DNA from: Nitrospirota bacterium
GTDB taxonomy: Bacteria > Nitrospirota > Nitrospiria > Nitrospirales > UBA8639
Length of the DNA: 64,000 nucleotides
NCBI GenBank assembly: GCA_029864405.1
Contig: JAOTTP010000008.1
Span: 1 to 64,000, forward strand
Direction: 5' to 3'
The notes below the pieces were generated by a model. That model made no database searches and had not been told where the DNA came from. It saw nothing but the letters and a program-made list of their open reading frames with translations. A program made the translations under genes and the position numbers. Positions 16,097 through 25,981 of the stretch are shown one piece after another (within the stretch, counting starts at the first letter, position 1; every line of letters begins with the position of its first letter).

Positions 16097-19000
16097 TTAG
16101 ACCTTAATCTTAATATGGTCACCCTTCAGCCATTTGATCATGAACTCATTCTCCTGGCCTGGAGTAAACCCGGTCCTGACTGGCTCCCAAGGTCCACGAC
16201 CGCCGATGCCGCCATCTTCGGCCTTGGTGATCCGGATAAGACATTCCTTCGGCACCGTATTGACCGCATGGTTGTCCACTTGATAACCAAATTTAAACTT
16301 CCATCCTACAGCATGCTTACCAGGCAGCGAGTCTAACTGCTGCATGGGCATCAACCAGTCCCGAGTAAAGGACTGTTGAGCCCCATACCGGAAGTTTGAT
16401 TGATAGCCGGTGTCCATAGCAATCGCCCGTCCGTCCGGGCGGGTTTCATGCCCTTTCACCGACTTCGCGGTCGACACGTAAGGCGCATGCTTGGCCATCG
16501 TAACATGGTACGGGAAGGCCGGGTTGTATTTCGCCCGGATCATCAAACGTGCCACCTTATAATAGGGGTCACTGGGCTTCCATCCACGATACGGCCTGTC
16601 CACCGGATTTCCATCGACGTAGACGTAGTCGCCGTCGTTGATACCACGGTCTTTGGCTGCTTGCGGATTGATATGAATTTGATGTTCACCCACACCCGGT
16701 GTCCGCTTATCCATCCGATAGGCATCTCCGAAGTTGGATTCATACATCTGCACCCAGTCGTTCACCGACCATTGGCTATGCACCCGATGTCGGGTTTTCG
16801 GCGTGACGCAGTAGAACTGATACCCCTTTTCCCACAACGGGTTAGAGTACCGTTTAATTTCCGCCCACGGCAGCTTAATGTTCCTGACGGTTTTGTCGTC
16901 ATGATGTTGCGCCGTGATTGGAATTCCGTAGTCATCAGGTCTGACGTACGGATTGGAAGACATAATTGCATTCGGCAAATATGGGGTCGCTTCAGTTCCC
17001 TCACGATGCGAGATGAAGTTTTCCCCGTACTCAATGCACTCCGGCTCAACCCGGTAATTCTCATACCGGCCCGTCCGCGTCCACTGGGGTTTCGATTCAT
17101 TGGTCTCTTCCCAGAAAGGATGCCGAGGATAGGTTCGGCACATCACCATCCAGCCCTTTTCTGACTTCAACATGGTATCCGCGTTGTAGCCATAAGCGGT
17201 GCTGCTGGCGTCCAACAGCCGTTGCAAGTAGACATCAACCCGGTTGTCATACACAAACTTGAAGTAATCGCGGAAACGACCATCACCGGTCATTTCAGTG
17301 AGCTTGGCCGCGACTCCCGCAACGGTATCCAAATCGTTCCGCGTGTCATACAAGGGGCGGATGCCACCTTTCCAGACCTGGAACCATGGATTCGACACTG
17401 TTGCTGTATGCTCAGGATACGTGAACTCCATCCAGGTATTGACGGCAAATGATATGTCATTGTGGTTCACATCTGACGTCATTTCCACGTCCTGATTCAC
17501 CAACGTTTCAATGTGCGGATCAACGTTTTTCACCATGTCATAATGGTGCTTTGCGTTGTTCAACACGTTCACGTTGGCGACCCATCTGAATTTACTTGGG
17601 GTTGGCATGTGCGTTTTCCCCGTAAATACCCGACGGCCGTATTTTGGCGTATTGACGATCAAGGCTGTATCACCATGATTCCAGTAAGCCACCTCTTCCC
17701 CGTAATAGTACCCCTTGACATGAATTTCTTTGCCATGGGCATTAGGGTCCGTCGTGATTTTGAATGGATTCTCTCCAGTGTGCGTACCTAAACCACCGCC
17801 ACCCCATGGCGTAGCATTCCAAATCCCCGCCTTGTAGTTGCCGGCCCAGGTATGTTGACCCGTCCCAAACTTCCCGACGTTTCCGGTCACAATCAACACC
17901 ATCGCCGCGCCGCGCGCGATAATAGTTTGATGGAAGTAATGGTTCGTTCCTTCCCCGTTGTGAATCGCCGCAGGCTTAATTGTCCCTGAATCCCGCGCCC
18001 ATCGCACAATGAGGTCTTTCGGACATCGGTTGATCTGATGAACCGTATCCAAATCATAGTCCTGAAGATGCACTTGATACATTTGGAAAATCGGCATCAC
18101 GTCCACTTCCCGACCGTTAAGCAGGGTCACGCGATATGTTCCTGTCAAGGCCGAGTCAATACCACTCTTCCTGTAATGCCAACCAACCAATTCTCTATGC
18201 AGAGGCACTGCCTGGTTCTTGTTAAGATCCCAAACCATAAATCCGCCCAAGCGCGCAATGACATCGGGCTTCATAGTCTGCACTTTGCCGGAATACGATT
18301 TTGAAAAATCCGGGAATGCATAATCTTTAATCACTTCCCGTGGATCCAGGTATTGGAGCGTATCGGTTCGAACCAACAAGGGCATGTCCGTATACGCCTG
18401 GCAGAAGTCATAATCGTACATGTTCTCGTCGAAAATAATCTTCAAGGCACCCAAGAATAACGCTCCATCAGTTGCCGGTCGTACCGGCATCCAATAGTCG
18501 GCCCTGTAGGCTGTTGGGTTATATTCCGGAGTGATGACTACCAACCTGGCGCCCCGCTCAATACTCTCCAGCTTCCAGTGGGCTTCTGGCATTTTATTTT
18601 CAACGAAGTTTTTGCCCCAACTGGTGTTTAATTTCGAAAAACGCATGTCGTTCATATCGACATCCGATGCCTGGACACCATTCCAGAACGGATGGGCAGG
18701 GTTTTGGTCCCCGTGCCAGGTGTAGTTCGACCAGTACCGACCACCTTGCGCCTGATCCGGCTGAACTTTTCTGATGTAGGTATCTAATAAGGCTCCGCAG
18801 CCTCCATTCATCCGGGTAATACCCATTTTCCCAATTACCCCAAGAATAGGCATGCCGGCCCGGAACTTAAAGGCTCGAATGGCTGACCCTTTGGTCATTT
18901 CGATCATTTCCGGTGGATAGCCTTGCTCACGGAATCGCCTGGCGCCTGCTTCTCCGCTATACCGCTCAGCAATGATGATCATGGCTTTAGCCAGATAGGT

Positions 19001-19534
19001 AAACGCTGTATCCCAGGACACCCGCAACATGTCATCTAAATAACGCGCATTAAATTTATACTTCGTCATGACCGACGGGGTAAATTCAGGACTCCCGTCA
19101 TCCATCCAGGCTTTCCAGCCCCGACGCATCAATGGTCCCTTCAACCGGTAAGGGCCATACACCCGACGATGCATGGTATACCCCTTCAAACACATCCGCG
19201 GATTGTGCGCGAACGTCCCACGATTGCCGTAGAGGTCCTCATACGTTTGATGATCATAGTTCTGCTCCACCCGCATGACGACACCATTCCGGACAAACGC
19301 ACGGATCCGGCAAGCATGGGTATCGTTGGGCGAACATACCCAGGTAAAAGAACTGTCATATCGATATTGATCGTGATAGACCCGCTCCCATGAACGGTCT
19401 GGATATTCCCCGAGAGGATTACCCACTTCGATGACTGGCTGCAATGCCGTTAAGGCCAAAGCCTTATCGGCGAGTGCGACCGCAGCCACGGTGCCTGCGG
19501 AAACTTTTAAAAATTGCCGTCTAGAAAGAAACAT
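16097..19534 (-). CDS. nxrA: Nitrite oxidoreductase alpha (catalytic) subunit
   Basis: 1145-residue molybdopterin enzyme of the DMSO-reductase type II group, which oxidises nitrite to nitrate with water as the oxygen donor. The N-terminal SRRQFLKVSAG is a Tat motif followed by a hydrophobic stretch and an ALA cleavage region, so the active site faces the periplasm. Candidate ligands of the first Fe-S cluster are C67, C75 and C115 (WVCSPNDTHACRI and PRMCLKG). Cofactor-binding stretches include MNGGCGALLDTY, HNGEGTNHYFHQ and GNVGKFGTGQHTWAGNYKAG; C-terminal cofactor-cap blocks include VGEHQIHINPQAAKDRGINDGD. Start: AGGAGGTG lies 6 nt before the ATG. Followed 91 bp later by nxrB. Length and sequence match the Nitrospira periplasmic type. 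No gamma subunit gene is adjacent. Confidence 0.97.
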   Translation of the reverse strand: MFLSRRQFLKVSAGTVAAVALADKALALTALQPVIEVGNPLGEYPDRSWERVYHDQYRYDSSFTWVCSPNDTHACRIRAFVRNGVVMRVEQNYDHQTYEDLYGNRGTFAHNPRMCLKGYTMHRRVYGPYRLKGPLMRRGWKAWMDDGSPEFTPSVMTKYKFNARYLDDMLRVSWDTAFTYLAKAMIIIAERYSGEAGARRFREQGYPPEMIEMTKGSAIRAFKFRAGMPILGVIGKMGITRMNGGCGALLDTYIRKVQPDQAQGGRYWSNYTWHGDQNPAHPFWNGVQASDVDMNDMRFSKLNTSWGKNFVENKMPEAHWKLESIERGARLVVITPEYNPTAYRADYWMPVRPATDGALFLGALKIIFDENMYDYDFCQAYTDMPLLVRTDTLQYLDPREVIKDYAFPDFSKSYSGKVQTMKPDVIARLGGFMVWDLNKNQAVPLHRELVGWHYRKSGIDSALTGTYRVTLLNGREVDVMPIFQMYQVHLQDYDLDTVHQINRCPKDLIVRWARDSGTIKPAAIHNGEGTNHYFHQTIIARGAAMVLIVTGNVGKFGTGQHTWAGNYKAGIWNATPWGGGGLGTHTGENPFKITTDPNAHGKEIHVKGYYYGEEVAYWNHGDTALIVNTPKYGRRVFTGKTHMPTPSKFRWVANVNVLNNAKHHYDMVKNVDPHIETLVNQDVEMTSDVNHNDISFAVNTWMEFTYPEHTATVSNPWFQVWKGGIRPLYDTRNDLDTVAGVAAKLTEMTGDGRFRDYFKFVYDNRVDVYLQRLLDASSTAYGYNADTMLKSEKGWMVMCRTYPRHPFWEETNESKPQWTRTGRYENYRVEPECIEYGENFISHREGTEATPYLPNAIMSSNPYVRPDDYGIPITAQHHDDKTVRNIKLPWAEIKRYSNPLWEKGYQFYCVTPKTRHRVHSQWSVNDWVQMYESNFGDAYRMDKRTPGVGEHQIHINPQAAKDRGINDGDYVYVDGNPVDRPYRGWKPSDPYYKVARLMIRAKYNPAFPYHVTMAKHAPYVSTAKSVKGHETRPDGRAIAMDTGYQSNFRYGAQQSFTRDWLMPMQQLDSLPGKHAVGWKFKFGYQVDNHAVNTVPKECLIRITKAEDGGIGGRGPWEPVRTGFTPGQENEFMIKWLKGDHIKIKV

Positions 19535-19598
19535 TGCTTACACCTCCTAAGTAAGTGCAGGACATTAAGTCCATGATTTCATTCATAAAACCAAACAT
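19521..19598 (-). CDS. Possible upstream ORF / leader peptide overlapping nxrA start
   Basis: A 25-codon frame starting MFGFMNEIMDLM and ending TAG 14 nt inside nxrA in another frame. A GGGGAGGTGA sequence (full anti-SD complement) lies 11 nt before its ATG. The nxrA ribosome site is embedded in its last codons, so ribosomes on this frame would expose or occupy the nxrA site. It may be translated or only mark a duplicated ribosome-site segment. Confidence 0.35.
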   Translation of the reverse strand: MFGFMNEIMDLMSCTYLGGVSNVSF

Positions 19599-19673
19599 TA
19601 AATTTCCTATCACCTCCCCTTCCTAAGTATTTTTTTGAATTAACAATACTTAAATTAATTTTAATGGCTAAAA

Positions 19674-19682
19674 ATTATAGCA
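19674..19682 (-). promoter_or_regulatory. Extended -10 promoter element for nxrA
   Basis: On the minus strand the sequence reads TGCTATAAT, an exact extended -10, about 140 nt before the nxrA ATG. No good -35 is present 17 nt upstream, as is usual for extended -10 promoters, which often need an activator. The surrounding AT-richness makes chance matches fairly likely. Confidence 0.4.
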
Positions 19683-19798
19683 ATAGTTAAATGAGCAAGA
19701 ATCGATCCTTTTTTTATTATCCTGTAAATTTTATAAACCATTGTTTAAATTGAATTAAAATTAGCCAATAGCTATAACAAAAAATGGAATGATTCTCA

Positions 19799-19957
19799 AT
19801 GGTAACGTTGTATATACTTAACAAATAGTAAGTTTTTACCAAGTAATTTCATGAAATTATCCATAACAGCATGAAATAATTGGTAAAATAAAAACTCACC
19901 GTTTAATTCTTACCAAGAAGATACCAATTGGTAACAATTGATTGAATGGTAACATTG
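19799..19957. promoter_or_regulatory. Cluster of TTACCAA/TTGGTAA motifs upstream of nxrA
   Basis: Within 160 bp there are TTACCAAG at 19836 and 19910, TTGGTAA at 19880, the palindrome TACCAATTGGTA at 19922-19933, and the 12-mer ATGGTAAC(A/G)TTG at 19799 and 19946. A 16-bp palindrome TAATTTCATGAAATTA lies at 19844-19859. The density of one half-site in both orientations suggests a multi-site operator or activator platform for nxrA. The flanking 19535-20205 region holds no other gene. Confidence 0.55.
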
Positions 19958-20205
19958 GTTTCCTTCATTAAGGCATTCACCAAGAATAAACAAGAAATTT
20001 CATGGGAAGCCAATGGAATTTAAAGTCCGCTTACTCCTGACTTTAACTGAACCTCTTTCCATTACTAAGCCCCCTTCCTTGCTTCATTTCCATCTCTAAA
20101 TTCTTTTCAATGCATTCACCTGATTAGTCTGGACTCCCAGAATTGGTTACTCCCAATCACTCTCATATATAAAACAAATTCACTTTCTGTAATTTCCCCA
20201 AAATC

Positions 20206-20871
20206 TTAACGCCTGGATAAAACGCCTACTTTTGGACAAAATTCACTCAGGCCACACGTGCTACACCACGGCGAGAGGGGGGTGCATATATTTTGGCCAA
20301 ATGGCACCAATAACCCATTCAAAGGAATCCACCACATCCGAGGGAGCTTCTCTCGAAGAGCCTGCTCTGTTGTATCAGCGGTTTTGGTAAAGACATAACC
20401 CCATCGATTACAAATTCGATGGACATGGGTATCCACGCAAATTCCCGGCTTTTTATAGGCTAAAGTAACGACTAAATTAGCTGTTTTTCGTCCGACACCT
20501 GGCAAGGATAACAGATTTTCAATAGTATCAGGAGTCTTCCCATTAAAATTGTTACAAATCTTTTGACTCATCGCCTGAATTTGCTTAGCTTTTATGCGAA
20601 AAAACCCTACTGGAAAAATCGCCTTTTCTATTTTCTTTAGGTCCATTTCTGATATTGAATATGGGTCAGAAGAAATGGCAAACAACCGCTCGCTGGCTTC
20701 GGCGGTCGTTTGATCACGAGTTCGCAAGCTCAAAATACAGGCAATCAGAATTTTAAAAGGATCGGAGCCTTGTTCGGCAAGGTGAGCAACGACAGGTACA
20801 GGCGATTCTTTAATGGCCTTCTTGACCAAGCGAAGGAAGACGTGGATGTCGTCCTCCTTCATATTCTTCAT
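20206..20871 (-). CDS. nth: Endonuclease III
   Basis: 221-residue base-excision repair DNA glycosylase/AP lyase for oxidised pyrimidines. The helix-hairpin-helix motif LPGVGRKTANLVV carries the catalytic lysine K129, and the catalytic aspartate is D147 in VDTHVHRICNRWG. The 4Fe-4S cluster cysteines are C196, C203, C206 and C212 (C-x6-C-x2-C-x5-C). Full length for the family. It lies 77 bp downstream of rpsU on the same strand and could be co-transcribed. Confidence 0.96.
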   Translation of the reverse strand: MKNMKEDDIHVFLRLVKKAIKESPVPVVAHLAEQGSDPFKILIACILSLRTRDQTTAEASERLFAISSDPYSISEMDLKKIEKAIFPVGFFRIKAKQIQAMSQKICNNFNGKTPDTIENLLSLPGVGRKTANLVVTLAYKKPGICVDTHVHRICNRWGYVFTKTADTTEQALREKLPRMWWIPLNGLLVPFGQNICTPLSPWCSTCGLSEFCPKVGVLSRR

Positions 20872-20947
20872 TTGATTAGGCTGATTAGGCGGGCGGAAAA
20901 TAAGGAAAGGGAAAATGCGATGATTGATTTAGCAAGTTATTAGAAAA

Positions 20948-21142
20948 CTAAAACATTCTATTTTTTGAAAGCCATTTTTGGCGGCGACGGGCGGCTTCAC
21001 GTTCTTTCCCTTTTTTCTTTACGCTAGGCTTTTCATAGAATCTCCGCCGTTTCAATTCCCGAAATAAACCCTCTGCCGCTAATTTTTTCTTGGCGACTTT
21101 CAAAGCTTTTTCTACGTTGTTATTGATAACTCGTACTTCCAC
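20948..21142 (-). CDS. rpsU: 30S ribosomal protein S21
   Basis: 64 residues with the S21 signature: N-terminal VRVINNNVEKALKVAKKKLA, the central FRELKRRRFYEKPS and a basic C-terminus. It binds the small subunit near the anti-Shine-Dalgarno and assists initiation. The start is a GTG with GAGGGA 3 nt upstream. Typical length. Confidence 0.97.
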   Translation of the reverse strand: MEVRVINNNVEKALKVAKKKLAAEGLFRELKRRRFYEKPSVKKKGKEREAARRRQKWLSKNRMF

Positions 21143-21335
21143 GTTTCCCTCAAACTTAAAGATTAAATCGACATTTATAATTTAGAAGCCAATACCCTGT
21201 TTCCAAGGTTGTTACTTTATCACGGGCGCAAAGCCTATGCAAGACGAAAATGATACACAGATTTATTAATTTCCATTTAAAATCAACAAATTATAAGTTT
21301 TACAATAGCGCAGCTTAAAAAGACCAACTCTCGCC

Positions 21336-22727
21336 TTACGAGTCTTTTAATGCCGCAATAATATCCAATACCATCTTCTTACCATCCCCAAATAACATCA
21401 AGGAATTATCCAAGGCGAATAAGGGATTAGGAATTCCAGCAAACCCAGGACTCAAGCTGCGCTTAATCACCACTACTATTTTTGCCTTATCGACATCAAT
21501 GATGGGCATTCCCGCAATCGGACTACTTGGATCAGTTCTAGCCAATGGGTTCACCACGTCGTTGGCACCAATAACTAGGACCACATCCACCTGATCAATG
21601 GTTTGATTAATCTCATCCATGTCCTTCAACGCATCATAGGGAACATCTGCTTCAGCCATCAGCACATTCATATGGCCAGGCATTCTTCCGGCCACAGGAT
21701 GAATACCATATTCCACCGTTGTCCCACGACTCTCTAGAAGGGCGGCCAGGCTTGCGACCGGATGCTGAGCTTGGGATACGGCCATTCCATAACCCGGAAC
21801 AATCACCACCCGCCGCGCCGCATCAAACAGCAAAGCGACTTCTTCCGGAGATGCCGACTTAACTTTTCCACCATACACTTCATCTGCAGTTTGGCCACCC
21901 TCGCCTGAAGGCCCCATCACCCCAAACAAGACATTGGTCAACGAGCGGTTCATGGATTTACACATAATATGCGTCAGGATTATCCCAGACGCACCAACCA
22001 ATGAACCGGTAATGATGAGGACATTATTGGAAAGCACAAAACCTGTCGCGGCCGCCGCTAACCCCGAATAGGAATTTAATAACGCCACCACCACAGGCAT
22101 ATCCGCACCACCAATAGGCAACACAAGCAGAATTCCCAGCACGGATGCCACCCCGACTAACAGCCAGTATAGGGAGAAGCTCTCAGGATTTGTGACTACC
22201 CCAATGCTCAACCCGAGCACCAATAAAGCTAAAATAGAATTAATCACTTGTTGCCCGGAAAACAAAACTGCGTTTTCGGAAATCAATCCCTTCAGCTTTC
22301 CAAAGGCCACCAGACTACCCCAAAACGTCACAGCCCCGATTAATCCTGATGCAGCCGTGGCAATCGTCAATTGAAGAATGGGTGAATCAGTTAATGAAGA
22401 ACCTTCAATCAAAGCGGCCCCAGCCACAAAGATCGAGGCAGCGCCACCAAATCCATTCAAGAGTGCGACCATCTCTGGCATAGAGGTCATCTCTATGCGT
22501 ATCGCCAACACTGCACCAATAGCGCCACCCACTACCAATCCCAAAATAATGTACTCATAACTAACAATATGTCGATCGGTAAGAGTCACCACCACAGCCA
22601 GCAACATTCCGCAGGCACCCAGGAGATTCCCTCGAACTGCCGTTCGAGGATGGGTGAGCCCCTTCAGACCAAAAATAAATAGGACAGAGGCGATGAGGTA
22701 TGAAAAACTAATGATAAAATCGTACAT
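21336..22727 (-). CDS. pntB: NAD(P) transhydrogenase subunit beta
   Basis: 463 residues. The N-terminal half carries about eight to nine transmembrane helices (proton channel, domain II). The C-terminal third (about 280-463) is the NADP-binding domain III with [34 protein letters not shown]-like and GANDVVNP motifs. It couples hydride transfer from NADH to NADP+ to proton entry. It is last in the pntAA-pntAB-pntB operon, 4 bp after pntAB. In a nitrite oxidiser it would help supply NADPH for carbon fixation; that role is inference. Confidence 0.96.
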   Translation of the reverse strand: [463 protein letters not shown]

Positions 22728-22731
22728 AGGC

Positions 22732-23010
22732 TTAGGATTTCTTTTTAAACATGGCCAACATTCTGTTCGTCACCATAAAACCGCCGATCACGTTGATGGT
22801 CGCCAAGACCACAGAAAGAAAACCCAAAACCGTGGTAATCCACAGTTCGGTCCCTGTAGAAACAATGGCCCCCACTAAGGTGATACCTGAAATGGCGTTA
22901 GAACCTGACATCAACGGAGTATGAAGGGTGGGCGGTATCTTCGTGATGACCTCGAAGCCCACGAAGATCGCGAGCACAAAAACCGTAAACGACATGAGAA
23001 ACATTTCCAT
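22732..23010 (-). CDS. pntAB: NAD(P) transhydrogenase alpha subunit, membrane part
   Basis: 92 residues with three hydrophobic helices (SFTVFVLAIFVGFEVI, AISGITLVGAIV and VLGFLSVVLATINVIGGFMV), ending in FKKKS. This is the split membrane part of the alpha subunit found in three-gene transhydrogenases. The ATG at 23010, with GAGGGA 6 nt upstream, is the family-like start; the open frame to 23088 overlaps pntAA and is not needed. Confidence 0.93.
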   Translation of the reverse strand: MEMFLMSFTVFVLAIFVGFEVITKIPPTLHTPLMSGSNAISGITLVGAIVSTGTELWITTVLGFLSVVLATINVIGGFMVTNRMLAMFKKKS

Positions 23011-23026
23011 AACAATTCCCTCGTTC

Positions 23027-24193
23027 TTACGCCGAATGAGCCGGGAGCCCCAACACTTCTCGAATTCGCGGCTGAACGACTTCCCCATTTCGCGTCAGCA
23101 TGGTTTCTTTCGTGATTTCGTCGTTCATATCAAGTTGAACCTCCCCTTTTTTCACTAAATGAAGTAGAAAGGTCGCCACATTTTTGGCATACATTTGACT
23201 GGCATGAAACGGCACAGTTGAGGACAAGTTTTCAGGACCATGAATCGTCACACCATGAGCCACGATAGTATGGCCAGGTTTGGTCAGTTCACAATTCCCG
23301 CCACGTTCTGCGGCCAAATCCACAATAACCGATCCTGGCGCCATACCCGCAACCATGTCCGCCGTAATCAGAATCGGGGCTTTTTTCCCAGGCACAGCCG
23401 CCGTGGAAATCACCACATCACTGGTGGCAATAACTTGCCCCAACAACTCTCGCTGTTTTTTGTAAAAGGTTTCATCCTGGGCTTTGGCATACCCCCCTTT
23501 ATCTTCGGCAGCGCCCGTTTCCAATGGCAGCTCAACAAATTTGGCGCCTAAACTTAAAATCTGCTCTTTGACGGCAGGGCGAATATCATATGCCTCTACG
23601 GCAGCTCCTAATCGCTTCGCCACAGAAATGGCTTGCAATCCTGCAACACCGGCGCCAATGATCAAAACCTTCGCAGGAGTGACTGTTCCGGCCGCCGTCA
23701 TGAGCATGGGAAACATTTTTGGCAGGGAACTGGCGGCAATAAGCACCGCTTTATAGCCAGCTACTGTTCCCATGGAGGAAAGAATATCCATGCTTTGTGC
23801 ACGGGTAATGCGAGGCATCAGTTCTAGAGCAAAGGCCGTCACTTCACGAGAAGCAAGGGCTTGAACCGATTGAGGGGCGCTTAAGGCCTCAGCCATTCCA
23901 ATCAGCATCTGTCCTTTGCGGAAACCTGCTAAGTCTGCTTGGCCTTCCGTAGGATTAGCCCCCAACAACCGCACCTGAACAAGGCAATCAGCCTCTTCAA
24001 ACACTTGTGCCCGAGAGGAAGCAATGGTCGCCCCTTTTTCGATATAGGCGGAGTCAGGGTAACCCGCTTGCTCACCAGCCTTGGATTCCACAATGACATC
24101 CATTCCCCCTTTCTTCAGGGAGGGAAGCACGGCTGGAACTAGCGCGACTCGGTGTTCACCAGGATACGTTTCTTGAATGACGCCAACAATCAT
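23027..24193 (-). CDS. pntAA: NAD(P) transhydrogenase alpha subunit, NAD-binding part
   Basis: 388-residue cytoplasmic domain I, which binds NAD(H). The N-terminus GVIQETYPGEHRVALVP is shared with alanine dehydrogenase. The Rossmann segment VLIIGAGVAGLQAISVAKRLGA (about 168-190) is followed by VEAYDIRP, and the RQD-type loop region follows. It starts the pntAA-pntAB-pntB operon, with 16 bp to pntAB. The ~260-bp region upstream (24194-24452) holds no gene. Confidence 0.96.
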   Translation of the reverse strand: MIVGVIQETYPGEHRVALVPAVLPSLKKGGMDVIVESKAGEQAGYPDSAYIEKGATIASSRAQVFEEADCLVQVRLLGANPTEGQADLAGFRKGQMLIGMAEALSAPQSVQALASREVTAFALELMPRITRAQSMDILSSMGTVAGYKAVLIAASSLPKMFPMLMTAAGTVTPAKVLIIGAGVAGLQAISVAKRLGAAVEAYDIRPAVKEQILSLGAKFVELPLETGAAEDKGGYAKAQDETFYKKQRELLGQVIATSDVVISTAAVPGKKAPILITADMVAGMAPGSVIVDLAAERGGNCELTKPGHTIVAHGVTIHGPENLSSTVPFHASQMYAKNVATFLLHLVKKGEVQLDMNDEITKETMLTRNGEVVQPRIREVLGLPAHSA

Positions 24194-24452
24194 AAGGGTT
24201 ATCTCTATAAAAGGGTTGAGGGAACTTTACAAAATTGATTAAGGCAACGGAACCTCTTCAGCCTTCTTAGCAAACCCTGTGTTGATATCACACGGATTCA
24301 AAGAGAATCAATGTGTCTTTGGATCTATAAGGAGTGAGACGAATGGCCCAGAGTTATAGGCGGAACAGAGGCAACACGATTCATAACCCATCGACTGAAA
24401 AATTCCAGAATTTTGCCGCTGCGGCTGCAACCAAAATGATCTTTACCCTAAA

Positions 24453-25793
24453 CTACCCTACTGGTGAATAGAAAGCCTGTGCGATTTCAGTCGCCAGAAA
24501 CAACATGGCACGGCTCTGGGTATAGCATGAATGGCCGAACAAATGCTGACGAGGAGATTCTTCTGCTTGTACCCCATATTCCACTAATAAACATTGTCCG
24601 TCATTAGCACATCGGGTCGTGCGCCGGGTACATTCCAGCCACCGCTCAAAGCCGTCATACGGTTCAAAAATTTCTCGAAAATCAACATTGGCCTGTACAG
24701 CCTCCGGACTATCCGGAAGAGCATCCGTGCCAGCCACCGCCAATTGTTGTACGTAATCGCCTCCCGTTTGATAGGGCATTTCCCACGCAATTTGAGGTAA
24801 TTCCATTTTAGCCAACCAACGCTTCCCATCGGCTCGAATCACACGGTGATTTACGAAATGAAGCAAATGACCAACCCCCTCGGTATCCCAGCCATAGCGG
24901 ACGGGGGTTCCCAACGTCACGACATCGACTGTCGAGCCGTTCAACACCGATTGATCCATGATAAACCGATACAGGCGTTCAAGTTGTTCTACAGACCGAT
25001 CCACTGAAGGGCACGCTTGCCAATATTTGGCCAAAATCTCAAAAACACGCCCCCTCCCCTCCGATTCCCCGCGGGTCAGAATATTCGACAATAAGGCTAA
25101 GACCTGACCGGCATGACCATGGCCAACGATGAGAAGCCGATCTTCCTTTGTCAGGGCAAGCCCCGAACTCCATTCTTGAAGATATAATAAGAGGTGTATT
25201 GCGGCTTCAACCCGGCCAACATGATGATTCATCGAGGACCAGACATATCGACCACAAGGAATCGATTGGCCGCTCCCTTGAGTCAGGGCATGCTCAAATT
25301 TCCTTACATACGCAGAGGAAAAATTTCCTACTTCCTGGGCGAGCACGTCCAACTTTTTGTGAGTTGGCGCATCGTTCGCTATAGGAGGCTGAAGGGAATC
25401 ATCCCGGAGACAAATGCCGTTTGTCGCAGGGCGAAGGAGTGCCAACAACGACTCTAAGCCTGATATTCCTCTGGAATATCCTCGCTTTAAACCTCCGACC
25501 TCATCTAATCTGGCAACCCCGAAGAGATCCATAAACGGATGGCCATTAAGGAAAAGGATTCCCTTCACTCGGGATTTGACCATGTGTTGGCCAATGCCAG
25601 CCATCGCTTGACCCCACGCAGGAGAATCCGGAGCCGCTCCCGGCTGAAAGGACCGGTAGTCCACCCGTGCACCAGGATCCAACTTGGAATAAGTGGAATG
25701 TTGGAAATTATTTTCGTGAGGCATTGGGAACCATCTGTGCGTGAGGACCCCATTACATAATGGATACCCTAGCCCTAGGGCAAGAGAAGCCAA
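24453..25793 (-). CDS. Unknown protein with hydrolase-like elbow
   Basis: 446 residues from a TTG (AGGAGG lies 11 nt upstream); the ATG at 25724 is an alternative. The stretch DRLLIVGHGHAGQVLALLS (about 217-235) looks like the beta-strand/nucleophile-elbow/helix of alpha/beta hydrolases, but the position of the catalytic serine is histidine (G-H-G-H-A-G). A later VDVVTLGTPVRYGWD resembles the LGTP strand of lipase-type hydrolases. A serine-hydrolase relative without its serine is the best guess; an unrelated fold is possible. No signal peptide is evident. It is divergent from the gene at 25982. Confidence 0.6.
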   Translation of the reverse strand: MASLALGLGYPLCNGVLTHRWFPMPHENNFQHSTYSKLDPGARVDYRSFQPGAAPDSPAWGQAMAGIGQHMVKSRVKGILFLNGHPFMDLFGVARLDEVGGLKRGYSRGISGLESLLALLRPATNGICLRDDSLQPPIANDAPTHKKLDVLAQEVGNFSSAYVRKFEHALTQGSGQSIPCGRYVWSSMNHHVGRVEAAIHLLLYLQEWSSGLALTKEDRLLIVGHGHAGQVLALLSNILTRGESEGRGRVFEILAKYWQACPSVDRSVEQLERLYRFIMDQSVLNGSTVDVVTLGTPVRYGWDTEGVGHLLHFVNHRVIRADGKRWLAKMELPQIAWEMPYQTGGDYVQQLAVAGTDALPDSPEAVQANVDFREIFEPYDGFERWLECTRRTTRCANDGQCLLVEYGVQAEESPRQHLFGHSCYTQSRAMLFLATEIAQAFYSPVG

Positions 25794-25981
25794 AAAATTC
25801 TTGGCCTCCTGAAATGGAAAAAAAACGACCGCCCCTTTCAGTTGGTTGACCGCCTGAAAATCTGCATGATAAGTTCAGATCCGATCATTCGTCTCACTAG
25901 TGAGGGAGAGATCTAATCCAATACAATAAGGTTTATTCCTAATTTCATCTATATTTTTTGACGTGGAGCAGGGCAGAAATC

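Noticed and set aside
15442-17164. Long plus-strand frames of 208 and 254 codons opposite nxrB and nxrA
   Set aside because: They run antisense to well-supported genes and have Arg/His-rich composition typical of shadow frames.
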